A stretch of 64,000 nucleotides of DNA from Combretum micranthum (taxonomy: Eukaryota > Streptophyta > Magnoliopsida > Myrtales > Combretaceae). This document shows positions 47,615-57,538 of the stretch, piece by piece. The notes below the pieces were generated by a model. That model was not told the origin of the DNA. It was given only the letters and a program-made list of their open reading frames with translations, and did not search any database. Location of the stretch: NCBI GenBank assembly GCA_024138025.1, contig JAMXBD010000633.1, positions 62,001 to 126,000 of the forward strand, given 5' to 3'. The number at the start of each line of letters is the position of its first letter. Position 1 is the stretch's first letter. The position numbers were made by a program, and so were the translations under genes.

Positions 47615-48201
47615 TGACATAGCTAAAGTGTAGATAATCAAGATTTGCAATAAAGATGCAAACTTTATGAGAAAAACTTCTCAATTAAGGTTTCAAAGAG
47701 TAATAATAATGTCTAATCTTCTAACAATAGTTTTTGAGACTATATATACCAATACATAAAAGCCCTAAAAGATAAAACAAACATGAATAAAAAAACAATT
47801 TGTTAAAATAAAAGCTCGTAGAAAGCTAGCGGCCTTGGAACATCATCATTAGGTGGCCTAAATAATAATAATAATAAAAAAAAACAAACTGTACGTTAGC
47901 TAAATGTCAATGGCTTCGAGAGATATGCCAGCAGCTTTGAGATATACACCAGCGATGTATGTAAACACCATGCCCGTGCCCAGGCCCATGGAATAATCTG
48001 GGCAACTGATCTTCATTCTATGCTAGTTAAATGCCGATGGCCTTCCTAGAAATGTTGGCAACCTTCCTAGAAATGCTAGCGGCTTACGTTACAATGCCGG
48101 TGGCCTTCGACTGCTTTCAGAAAGCTGTCTTCATCTTCTTTCATTCCTTCTTAGATGCCTCCATTTTATTCAAATAGACATTCGCTACCCTATCCACATC
48201 A
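47615..48201 (-). repeat. 3' LTR of the CRM-like element
   Basis: On the minus strand starts TGATGTGGATAGGG and ends TATGTCA. It encodes the last 20 or so residues of the polyprotein (DVDRVANVYLNKMEASKKE, then stop at 48141). It carries extra copies of a 21-bp motif at 48041-48085 absent from the 5' LTR. Confidence 0.9.
48041..48085. repeat. 21-bp minisatellite in the 3' LTR
   Basis: CCTTCCTAGAAATG(T/C)T(G/A)GC occurs in tandem; this accounts for much of the length difference between the two LTRs. Confidence 0.7.
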
Positions 48202-49200
48202 GTCTCCTCCACTTGGGAAAAACTCATCCTCGAGTTGTTGGAATGGTCCGGATAAAGAGCAACATTTGAATCATGAAACTTGGATAAGTCCACCACATTA
48301 AATGTTTTGGAAACACCCAAGCTATCTGGTAAATCCACTACATACACATTATCATTGATGCATTGTAACACTACATAAGGACTATATTCCTTCAGCTGAA
48401 GCTTGTTGTAAGTACCCATTGGGAATCTTTCATTGCATATAAAAACCATGACCTGATCTCCAACCTAAAACACCTTACACCACTTATGTTTATCAGCACC
48501 TTGCTTATAGACCTGAGTTGCCTCTTCTAGCCTTTGTTTCACCTCTCTTTGCACATCAATCAACTGCTTTGCCAAATGTCTTGCTGGAACATTAACACCA
48601 TCTCCTTTAGGCAGCTTAATCAAGTCAAGAGTATATTGTGGTACCTTAATATAAACAACCAAAAAAGGAGATCGGCCTGTTACACTATGGACAACGATGT
48701 TGTAAGCAAAAAGGAAGATGTTCTATTGCTTTGGTTTGTCACCACAAAGACTTCGAATCAGATTTCCTAAAATATGATTTACTGCCTCCGTTTGCTCATC
48801 AGTTTGTGGATAAGCTGTGCTACTAAACTGCTATGAAGAATCAAACAGCTTCCACAATGTCCACCAAAAATAGCTTAGAAACTTGCTATTGCGATATGAA
48901 GTGATGGTTTTCGGAACTCCACACAAACGAACAACTTCCTTGAAAAATAACCTAACCACGCTAACTACATCAGTAGTTTTCCTATAAGGACTAAAATGTA
49001 ACATTTTGGAAAACCTGTCAACAACCATAAAAACAAAATCGACTCCTCTTTGTGTATGCAGCAACCTTAGCACAAAATCCATGGACAAATCCTCCCAAAT
49101 ATTTTCTGGGACCAGCAAAGGCATGTATAGTCCAGTATTCTTGGACTGTCTATTGCATCTCTTGCAAACATAATATTTCTCAACAAATCTGCTCACGTCC
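48141..49200 (-). pseudogene. Gypsy integrase and polyprotein C-terminus
   Basis: Three open pieces in different frames. 48831-49196 has the zinc-finger end ([12 protein letters not shown]) and core ([23 protein letters not shown]). The second catalytic block reads [13 protein letters not shown] where the family has SDRDxKF, so the aspartate is lost. 48465-48662 is the integrase C-terminal linker, and 48141-48449 ends the polyprotein (GTYNKLQLKEYSPYVV, FNVVDLSKFHDS, then SFSQVEETDVD running into the LTR). Integrase would insert the cDNA; here it is catalytically dead. Confidence 0.85.
48202..48214 (-). other. Polypurine tract inside the coding region
   Basis: The minus strand reads AGTGGAGGAGAC directly before the 3' LTR start. 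It lies within the polyprotein frame (QVEET), as expected where coding runs into the LTR. Confidence 0.55.
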
Positions 49201-49689
49201 CACCTTATCTGTGGTCAATAAAACCTATCCTTCACTACTGCCAATGTCTTATCTCACCTCAAATGACTAGATTACCCGCCTCCATGCAAATCACTAATCA
49301 CCTTTTCTCTCAACTACAATCTTGGCCGGTATAACTGGTTATCATGCATTAAATATCCGTTAGACAAATAAAAACAAAAAACAGGTTGATTACTGGATAC
49401 CTAATGCCATATCTCAGCAAAATCCTCATCATGCTCATACTCCTCTTTAAGTTGATCGAACCCTAGAATTTCTTGACTTAAAGTCAGCAATAAAGAAGCT
49501 CGCCTACTCAAAGCATCTGCCACTTTATTTTGTACCCCTAGATTTATGTCGTATCCTAAAGGGAAATTTTTGTAAAAATTAGCACCATCTTACATGCATA
49601 TCACTACTGATCCTCTTCTGACTATTCAAATATTTCAATGTCTCATAGTTTGAATATAGCATAAATTCCTTCCCGATCAGATAATGCTC

Positions 49690-50665
49690 CTAAGTCTTAA
49701 GTGCACGCACCACTGAATAAAACTCATTGTCATAAGTGCTCCATTTCCGCCTTGCATCATTGAGCTTCTCATTGAAGAAAGCAATATGCCTCTTTTCTTG
49801 TGAAAGAACAACCCCTATACCTACTCCACTTGCATCACACTCCACCTTAAATAATTTTTCAAAATTTGGAAGCGTAAGGACGGGTGCCGCGCACAATTTC
49901 TCCTTCAAAACTGTAAAACTAGTGGCTGCTTCATCTAACCATAGGAACTTTCCTTTCTTCAAACACTCTGTCATCGGTGCAACAATAGTGCTAAAATTCT
50001 TGATAAATCTACGGTAAAAAGTTTCTAAACCATGAAAACTTTGCAACTCAGAAACATTCTTAGGAGTAGGCCGATCTCTAATTGCCTGGATCTTTGCCTC
50101 ATCAACTTGTATACCAATAGTCGAAACAACAAACCCTAGGAAAAGCAATTTATTTGTTACGAAACTACACTTCTTAAGGTTGATATATAGCTTATTTTCC
50201 TGCAAGGCTGTTAGTACACTCCTCAAATGCAACAAATGTTCATCTTCACAAGAGCTATAAATCAGAATGTCATCGAAGTATGTCACCACAAATTTTCCCA
50301 TAAAAGGTTTTAATACTTGGTGCATTAGTCTCATGAATGTATCAGGGGTGTTGGACAACCCAAAAGGCATGATCAACCACTCATACAACCTTTCTTTTGT
50401 CTTGAAGGCAGTCTTCCACTCATCATAGGTCTAATTCGAATATGATGGTATCCATTCTTTAGATCAATCTTTGAAACCATCTAGCCCTATGCAACTTATC
50501 AAGCATATCATCCAACCGTGGTATAGGAAATTTATACCCCATTGTGATCCAGTTAATAGCCCTACTATCAACATACATCCTCCAGCTCCCATCCTTTTTG
50601 AGCATCAATAATGCTAGAACTACACATGAGCTCATACTTTCCTGAATCAATCCCTTTCTCAATAG
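49690..50665 (-). pseudogene. Gypsy reverse transcriptase and RNase H
   Basis: 50459-50662 holds the RT fingers ([32 protein letters not shown]). After a break of about 70 bp with a stop and frameshift, 49690-50388 holds the palm ([25 protein letters not shown] with intact aspartates), connection ([18 protein letters not shown]) and the start of RNase H ([26 protein letters not shown]). RNase H is cut short by a stop at 49690. The domain set is diagnostic of Ty3/gypsy pol. Confidence 0.9.
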
Positions 50666-50929
50666 CTCATCTACCTTCTACCTCATAATCTCACTCTCCT
50701 TCGCATTCATACTATAACGAGGTAGATTAGGAAGGCTAGCTCTAGGAAGAAGGTCTATTTGGTGCTTGATGTCTCTCAATGACGGTAACCCAGCTGAGAT
50801 ATCATCAGACATCAATTCCTTAAATTCCTGCAATAAAGGATGAACCAACTCTAGTTACTCCTCCCCTTGTAACTCAGCATTATTCATCAAGACCTGCTTT
50901 GCAATCAAAGCATACACCTGCTTGGTCTC

Positions 50930-51350
50930 TTTAATTTCTACATCAAATTCTTTACTACAGATAAAAACATGTTCTTCGCAGGTGAAGCAGTCATATTTTT
51001 CAATGGCAGTAATGTATACTTCACCCCTTCCTTCTCCAGCTTGTGCACATTACTTTTGCCCATATATCGCGCATTCACATCATATTGCCACAACTTACCA
51101 AACAAAAGGCGACATACATCCATATCTATGACATCACAATAAACCACATCATGGTACTTACCTATAGACAAAGGCACCTTGCAATGCTCAGTCACCTCAA
51201 TCTTCCTCGCAGCTATTTTAATCCACCCTAAGGTATAGGGATTTGGGTGCTTCTCCACAGGCAATTTCAATTTATGCACTGTTTCCCTTCCAATTATGTT
51301 ATTGCGGCTACCACTATCAACTATGACTTCAAACACATGGTACATCTAGT
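50930..51350 (-). pseudogene. Gypsy aspartic protease
   Basis: An open piece with EVIVDSGSRNNIIGRETVHKL (DSG active site), HPNPYTLGWIK and SIGKYHDVVYCDVIDMDVC, then LLFGKLWQYD where the family has LLLGRPWQFD. The active-site triplet is intact but the surrounding polyprotein is broken. Confidence 0.8.
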
Positions 51351-51434
51351 TCTAAATAACTGGTGGCGCATCATCACATTTTGGATCTAACATCATTCTC
51401 TGAACAACAAAAACTTGTTCATCATCTTCTCCAT

Positions 51435-52724
51435 ATTCCTACTCCTCATCTTCATCGGCCTCACAACAAATCCCATCATCATTCTCTTCTCTTTCCACTA
51501 TATTAATGGTCTTCCTCTTAGGATACTCATTAGATTTATCCCTTGGTTGACCACATCGGAAACACTTCCCAACAATCGGTTTCACATAAGGATTATTTGC
51601 TTTCTTAACCTCTTTGTCTCGTCTCTCATTCACAGGACGTTTCCTGCAGCCTTAAAGGTCGACTTTTAGTATTGTATGCATGAGTAAGCTATTCCTCCAT
51701 ATCTTGGCTTTCTCCTCTGACAATGTAGTGGATTTGTGCCCTTCAAAATTTCTTTTTCCATGTTCTTGCTGCATCAACTCAGCTTTCAAAGCAAGATTCT
51801 TTGCCTCACTCAAGGAACGAATAATCTGTACTCCAATTCTATCCTACAAAGCTAGCCGTAACCCTTCTAAATATCGAGATACTTGCTACCCTTCAAATTT
51901 TAGGAGGTTATTCCATTCTTCCAATCTCATGAACTCCGCAGTGAATTCATGAACCGATTTGCTTCCTTGTTGGCATCGTTGATATTGCTGGAATAAAATC
52001 TGCTCATAATCCGGAGGTAAAAATTCCATCTTCATCAATTATTTCATCTGATACCTAGTACGAACAGGACCCTTTCCTTCTCGCTCTCTCCTTTATTGGA
52101 TTTGTTCCCACCATGTCGAAGCCATCCCCTTCAAGTAATAAGCCACCAACCTAATTCATCTTTCAAGAGGAGTCTCTGCATAATTGAAGAATCTATCAAT
52201 ATCTACAATCCAATCCAAGAATTCCTCAATCCCTAGGCTCCCATTAAAGAACGGGATATCAACCTTCAACTAAAAATCTTCGGCATCCCTATTATCATAT
52301 CCATCTCTTTTATGACCACCATACTACTGATAGTGAAAATTCCTAGCATCTTTATCCTCATAATCATTCCTTTTCTGACCACCATATGGTAGATTATGAG
52401 CCATTGAGGTGGTTCCTCATTGCTCTCTTTTGAATCCTCTTCGTAGATTGGTTGTCTACATGTACGGATAGGTCTGTCAATAGGGTCACCACAAGCTACC
52501 TCAACCCTTGGCCTTCTATTGTCATTCCGTCTCCTGTATGCATCAATTCTACAAGCATCCAGACAATCCACAATCTCCTCAAAACGTTCCTCGAAATGCT
52601 AGAACATGTGATCCATTCGTTGCTCTAGACATTGCTTCAATCATTGCAATGCCTCGTCCCCCTAAGGGGCTCCACCCTCCTAAACACTGTCATGGAGAGC
52701 ATTGCCATCGCCGTCAGTTGCCAT
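51435..52724 (-). pseudogene. Gypsy gag with damaged zinc knuckle
   Basis: Starts at an ATG at 52724 (MATDGDGNALHDS), four bases past the primer-binding site region, then meets stops. 52266-52571 carries an arginine-rich segment (DAYRRRNDNRRPRVE). The zinc knuckle at about 51510-51570 reads CFRCGQPRDKSNEY: the H and last C of CCHC are replaced by D and Y, so nucleic-acid binding is likely lost. Confidence 0.75.
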
Positions 52725-52727
52725 CCT

Positions 52728-52739
52728 ACTCTGATACTA
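52728..52739 (-). other. Primer-binding site, initiator tRNA-Met type
   Basis: The minus strand reads TAGTATCAGAGT, ten of twelve matches to the tRNA-Met complement, two bases inside the LTR. Confidence 0.75.
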
Positions 52740-52741
52740 CT

Positions 52742-53243
52742 TGACACAGCGTAAAGTATAGATAATCAAGATTTGCAATAAAGATGCAAACGTTATGAGA
52801 AAAACTCTCAATTAGGGTTTCAAAGAGTAATAATAATGTCTTATCTTATAACAATGGTTTTAAGACTACATATGCCAATACATGAAAGCCTTAAAAGATA
52901 AAACAAAAAGACAATTCGTTAAAATAAAAGCTAGTAGAAAGTTAGTGGCCTTGGAACATCATCATCGATGGCTTAAATAAAAAAAAATGAAGCAGATTGT
53001 ACACGTCGGCTTTGAGAGATATGCCAATGACTTTGAGAGATATGCCATCAGCCTTGAGGTATACGTTGGCAGCATATGTAAACACCACGCCTGTGCCAAA
53101 CCTGTGGAACAATCTAGGCAATTGTTCTTCATTCAACGCTGGCGGCCTTCAACTACTTTCAGTAAGTTGTCTTCATCTTCTTTCATTCCTTCTTCGACGT
53201 CTCCATTTTGTTCAAATAAACATCTGCTACCTCGCCCACATCA
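52742..53243 (-). repeat. 5' LTR of the CRM-like element
   Basis: On the minus strand starts TGATGTGGGCGAGG and ends TGTGTCA. It retains an intact copy of the polyprotein tail (DVGEVADVYLNKMETSKKE, stop). It has its own 21-bp-type repeats (CTTTGAGAGATATGCCA) at about 53010-53060. Confidence 0.9.
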
Positions 53244-53248
53244 TAAAA
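53244..53248. repeat. Target site duplication, right (CRM-like element)
   Basis: TAAAA, identical to 47610-47614. Confidence 0.8.
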
Positions 53249-53974
53249 CCAAGGTAATAACTACTAAGCTAAAACTATTAATTTATTTATGGCTATACAT
53301 ATATATATGCTGCACTAGCTAATTCGACCATACTGCTTTAAGGTTGCAATGCTATTAATAGTATCAATATAAACCCCTTACCTATAATTGGGTAATTGAA
53401 AGTTGGTGGATTTGTGGACACTTAACCCCAAAAGATTGTCACACCCTTAAGTCTATTTAAGTTGTAATAACCGATCACATGCACCACAAAATAATATTAG
53501 CCGACGAATTAGCTGTTACAATATGTATGCGGCATCCATCAACTAGACAACCTTTATATACGATAAGCATCTTTGGCAATGCGATGGCAACCCTAGAGAA
53601 CCTTTCACGTATTTTGGGTTTGGATTCTTCAATTGCTAGGCCATCCTATTTAATCTTGCTATCAAGTCAATTTGTGCACAACAAATTCCTTTTATTATAT
53701 ATCGAAGCTAACAGGAATAAAGATATCCTTTGATGGGAGCTAATAATGTAATTTTGTTTACAATTTTCCATAATAAATTTTGGCATTTTTCTTTTCAGCG
53801 ACAGATAGTAAAGTGGTAGAAAAAATTGCATGTGTATATATATTTTTATATTAATGTGAAAATATGAAATATGTCACCTATTAGATTCTCTAATTTTCTT
53901 TAATAATTCTTATTACATATATAATTGCCTTATGTAAATGTTTTAAAAGATCAAGTATTGCTTTTTACGCTTAT
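53249..53974. other. Intergenic spacer, no gene seen
   Basis: About 700 bp between two retroelements; no coding or RNA motif recognised. Confidence 0.5.
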
Positions 53975-54481
53975 TGTTGGAGTTTGTGACCCGTTTTCAG
54001 TAGCCGTTTTTCGTAGTCATATTATAATAAATGAATATTTGATTATACATTTGTTATTCATTCATTAAACATTTAAGAGTTATAATTTTGATATTTGTAT
54101 AATAAATGAATATTTGACTATACATTTATTATTCATTCATTATACATTTAAGAGTCATATTTTGGTATTTGTATAATGAATGAATATTTGATTATACATT
54201 TATTATTCATTCATTATACATTTAAGAGACATAATTTTGGCTTTTATTATCGGCTAGCTGTATACACATATAAATATATGTTTTGTTAGGGTTTGTATGA
54301 GAGTGAGAAAATAAGAGAGTTTTGATTTGTATTTTGTTACTCTCTCTCTTTTGTATTCCATTATCGACATATAGTGAATTCTCTCTCTTCTGCCCGTGGT
54401 TTTTCCCTTTTTGGGTTTTCCACGTAAATCTTGCGTGTGCTTTATCATTTTTTCGTTTTTGCCATTGTCCGTCTTCTAATA
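53975..54481 (+). repeat. TRIM LTR1
   Basis: Starts TGTTGGAGTTTGTGACCC and ends CTTCTAATA; 507 bp. Contains three 75-bp repeat units (54023-54240) and a TATA-like ATATAAATATATG at about 54268. Closely matches LTR3. Confidence 0.85.
54023..54240. repeat. Three 74-75 bp tandem units in LTR1
   Basis: Units start at 54023, 54098 and 54172. Each contains an inverted repeat, AATGAATGAATA ... TATTCATTCATT, that could fold into a hairpin. Confidence 0.85.
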
Positions 54482-54692
54482 AGTGGTATCAAAGACAAGG
54501 TTTTGGTTTTGTTTTTCGCTACCATGGCAACTGTTAAGTTTGATATTCCGTTCTTGGATCGTAGCACCAGATTTTCTTGGAAGAGGTGGAGAATGTTCTG
54601 TGTTGATTGAGCTCTTTTATGGGTTTTATGGAAGAGGCGAAGAATGTTTTATTTTAATGTTGAAGCTCCCGAATCCATATCAAGGTAGAGAT
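54482..54692 (+). other. TRIM internal region 1
   Basis: Primer-binding site TGGTATCAAAGA at 54484-54495, ten of twelve matches; then ATG at 54524 opening MATVKFDIPFLD, the start of a copia gag, which soon leaves homology; then AAGGTAGAGATT before LTR2. Confidence 0.75.
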
Positions 54693-55114
54693 TATTGGAG
54701 TTTATGACCTGTTTTTAGTAGTCGTTTTTCGTAGTCAAATGTATAATGAATGAATATTTGATTATACATTTATTATTCATTCATTATACATTTAACGGTC
54801 ATAATTCAGGCTTTTATTACTCATTAATTACATATTTAAATATCATAATTAGGCCATTATGTCGGTTATTTTTTACACACATATATATATGTGTGTGTGT
54901 TCACAACACATCACATACACAAAATTTCCATTGAGAGATCTGAAAGTTTAGAGTTGTAATTCTCTCAAACCTTTGTACTCTTACTTTGATATAGTGTGAT
55001 TCCTCTTTCGCCTCTACTCATGGTTTTTCCTAAAAGGGTTTCCACGTAAAGTCTGTGTGTTCTTTACTTTATGCTTGCTATTATCATTTTCGATTGCACA
55101 ATTTGTTTATAACA
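54693..55114 (+). repeat. TRIM LTR2 (divergent)
   Basis: 422 bp; starts TATTGGAGTTTATGACC and ends TTTATAACA. Shares its first ~120 bp and parts of its 3' half with LTR1 and LTR3 but has only one 75-bp unit and a different middle with a TG/TA-rich tract. Confidence 0.75.
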
Positions 55115-55326
55115 AATTGGTATCAGAGCCAAGGTTATGGTTTTGTTTTTTGTTACAATGGCAACTGTTAAGTTTGATATTCTGTTCTTGGATCATAGCA
55201 CCAGATTTTCTTGGAAGAGGTAGAGAATGTTTTGTGTTGATTAAGCCCTTTTATGGGTTTTGTGGAAGAGGCAAAGGATGTTTTATTTTAATGTTGAAGC
55301 TCCTGAATCCATGTCAAGGTGAAGAT
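55115..55326 (+). other. TRIM internal region 2
   Basis: A perfect tRNA-Met primer-binding site, TGGTATCAGAGC, at 55118-55129; a gag-like start (MATVKFDILFLD) and a polypurine tract AAGGTGAAGATTG before LTR3. Nearly the same as internal region 1. Confidence 0.8.
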
Positions 55327-55834
55327 TGTTGGGGTTTGTGATCCGTTTTTAGTAGCCGTTTTTCATAGCCAAATGTATAATGAATGAATATTTGATTATA
55401 CGTTTATTATTCATTCATTATACATTTTAAAAGTCATAATTTTGGTATTTGCATAATGAATGAATATTTGACTATATATTTATTGTTCATTTATTATACA
55501 TTTAAGAATCATATTTTGGTATTTGTATAATGAATGAATATTTGACTATATATTTATTATTCATTCACTATACATTTAAGAGACATAATTTTGGCCTTTA
55601 TTGTTGGCTAGCTGTATACACAAATAAATATGTGTTTTGTTAGGGTTTCTATGAGAGTGAGACAATGAGAGAGTTTTGATTAGTATTTTGTTACTCTCTC
55701 TCTCTTGTACTCCATTATTGACATATAGTGAATTCTCTCTTCTCTGCTCGTGGTTTTTCTCAATTTAGGTTTTCCACGTAAATCTTGTGTGTGCTTTATC
55801 ATTTTTTTGTTTTGCCATTGTTCGTCTTCTAACA
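55327..55834 (+). repeat. TRIM LTR3
   Basis: 508 bp; starts TGTTGGGGTTTGTGATCC and ends CTTCTAACA. Carries three 74-76 bp units, as LTR1 does. Confidence 0.85.
55376..55592. repeat. Three 74-76 bp tandem units in LTR3
   Basis: Units start at 55376, 55452 and 55526, with the same AATGAATGAATA/TATTCATTCATT inverted repeat as in LTR1. Confidence 0.85.
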
Positions 55835-57341
55835 TTTATTTTTTGCAAAATACATAATCATTTTGGAGAAAAGCTGGAACCATTCATACACGGATAAAAG
55901 CTTTGGATAAATTTCGATTGGTTAAGAAGTATTCTAAAAGATTTTGAATCTAGAACCAATGTCCACCCATAAAAGCGCCAAATCATACAAGATTGTGTAG
56001 GTCTCAAAATGTTGTTGCTTCAAATGCATATTCGCCAAAATAACGAGTTAAATATATGATTTAGAACTTCATAATTTTATATATTTTTCTGAATTAAAAT
56101 GAATATAAAATTATTTAGGTATAGACTTTGGGTGGAATTATAAATTTAAATATATGATTCTACATAATTATAATTTTACCAATTTTATACGATTTTTACC
56201 TATTTTATATATTTCAGTGAATTTATGTATGGATATCATTGAGCATCCATATAAAAGTTTAACGTTCAGATTTAATTACAAACGTAGCCAATTTCTTTAT
56301 CTCATTGATTAATAAGTCATACTATATTAAAAATTCCACAATAATGAGGCCCCCATTGATTTGCTTCGTCTTTTTCCAACCCTGTGTTTCGATTGCTTTT
56401 GCTTTTCAGTTTTCAGTCTTTTGCTTCTATGAAAAACACCATTCACCAATAACCTCGGTCTAATGACGTGCAAGGCAGGGACGATGCTCTGTGGTGTAAA
56501 TAGACATCAACACGGTCGGGTCTGATCCGTGACCCATCCTGCCCAATATCTGTGGGTATGACGCCATATAAATATGGATATCTATTACTATTAAGTCAAT
56601 TCAATCATTTGATATTAAAAGTATAAAAAAGTTAAATTTTGTATGGTTATTTTTTGTATTGGGTGGTTACTCTCTTTCTTCTTCCTCTTTAACCATTCCT
56701 ATTTTTTTTTTTTCAATGTATGCGATTAGTTTCACCAAAATGTAAATTTAGGAATTGGAGTCTCCAAATTATTTCTTTGTAATTTTTTGAAGGTATACCT
56801 CTGGTCTGGTGCCAAATTAATGGTTAAAATTATAAAAACAAGATAATATCATAATGATAATATGAAAATGGTATAGATTTATGAGATATTTCAATAACTA
56901 GATAAATTTAGGAAAAGTTGATGGAAACAAAATTTAGCTGAATCCAAATCCGAATATTTATATTCTTTTATTTACGAGATAGTAAGCCTCATTTAGTCGT
57001 TTTTATTTCACCATATTTACTAAGAGGCTGATTATGTTGAAGAGTTGATGGTTACAAAATATAAGTTCACAGTTTTTAAATCCATCCATATGTGCGTGTT
57101 TATGTGTATATATATATATATATATATTATATACAATAATGAGAGTTAAGCATCAAATTTTAAGAGAGTGAAATAACGTAGGCATATGTTTTAATGATTC
57201 TCTCTACACCCAGGCTAAATTCTCACTAATAATAATAACAAATTAAGTGAATCCTACTTCACAAGGAGGCCCTAATTTTCATATAACGCTCAAAAGTCAA
57301 AAGTAGTTTACTGTACTTGTTTTCGCTAATTAGTTATGTTA
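55835..57341. other. AT-rich intergenic DNA
   Basis: No gene seen. A less AT-rich block at 56400-56560 has no recognised motif. Confidence 0.45.
57107..57127. repeat. TA microsatellite
   Basis: About ten TA units. Confidence 0.9.
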
Positions 57342-57538
57342 GGGTGTGATTGTTTCTCTATATTTTCGTAATTTTTACTTTATAATTTTATTGTTTTCAA
57401 GCAGATGTTTATTAATTAAGAAATAGACACCAATGAAAAACTGACAGTTTTACTCATAAACTGATCATATAGATATGATACATATGAGTTACAAATATAA
57501 ATAAGATACAGATAAAAATATGATAATCCAAAAAGACC
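57342..57538. mobile_element. Possible divergent Harbinger-type MITE, copy 3
   Basis: Starts GGGTGTGATTG and ends CCAAAAAGACC, flanked by TTA on both sides (57339-57341, 57539-57541). The interior shares CAGTTTT, AGATACAGATAAAAATA and similar phrases with copies 1 and 2. The terminal repeats are weaker than in those copies. Confidence 0.5.

Larger units (their letters stand above)
47615..53243 (-). mobile_element. Complete Ty3/gypsy element, CRM-like chromovirus
   Basis: A 5.6-kb element with two LTRs, TG/CA ends, a perfect 5-bp duplication (TAAAA), a tRNA-Met type primer-binding site and gag-PR-RT-RNase H-integrase in gypsy order on the minus strand. RT text ([60 protein letters not shown]) and LTRs that start TGATG and contain the end of the polyprotein fit the CRM lineage of centromere-associated chromoviruses. 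The reading frame is broken by stops and shifts. LTR lengths differ (587 and 502 bp), so the copy is not recent. Confidence 0.9.
53975..55834 (+). mobile_element. Tandem TRIM-like copia derivative with three LTRs
   Basis: Order on the plus strand: LTR1 (53975-54481), internal 1 (54482-54692), LTR2 (54693-55114), internal 2 (55115-55326), LTR3 (55327-55834). Each internal region is only about 211 bp: a tRNA-Met primer-binding site, the first residues of a copia gag (MATVKFDI), a broken remainder and a polypurine tract (AAGGT(A/G)(G/A)AGATT). There is no pol. The flanking 5-mers CTTAT and TTTAT differ by one base, a likely target duplication around the whole array. This is the size and build of a terminal-repeat retrotransposon in miniature, duplicated in tandem. 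Confidence 0.85.

Noticed and set aside
54023..55592. Regularly spaced repeats that look array-like (CRISPR)
   Set aside because: The units are adjacent, contain AT-rich palindromes, lie inside LTRs with primer-binding sites, and the genome is a plant.
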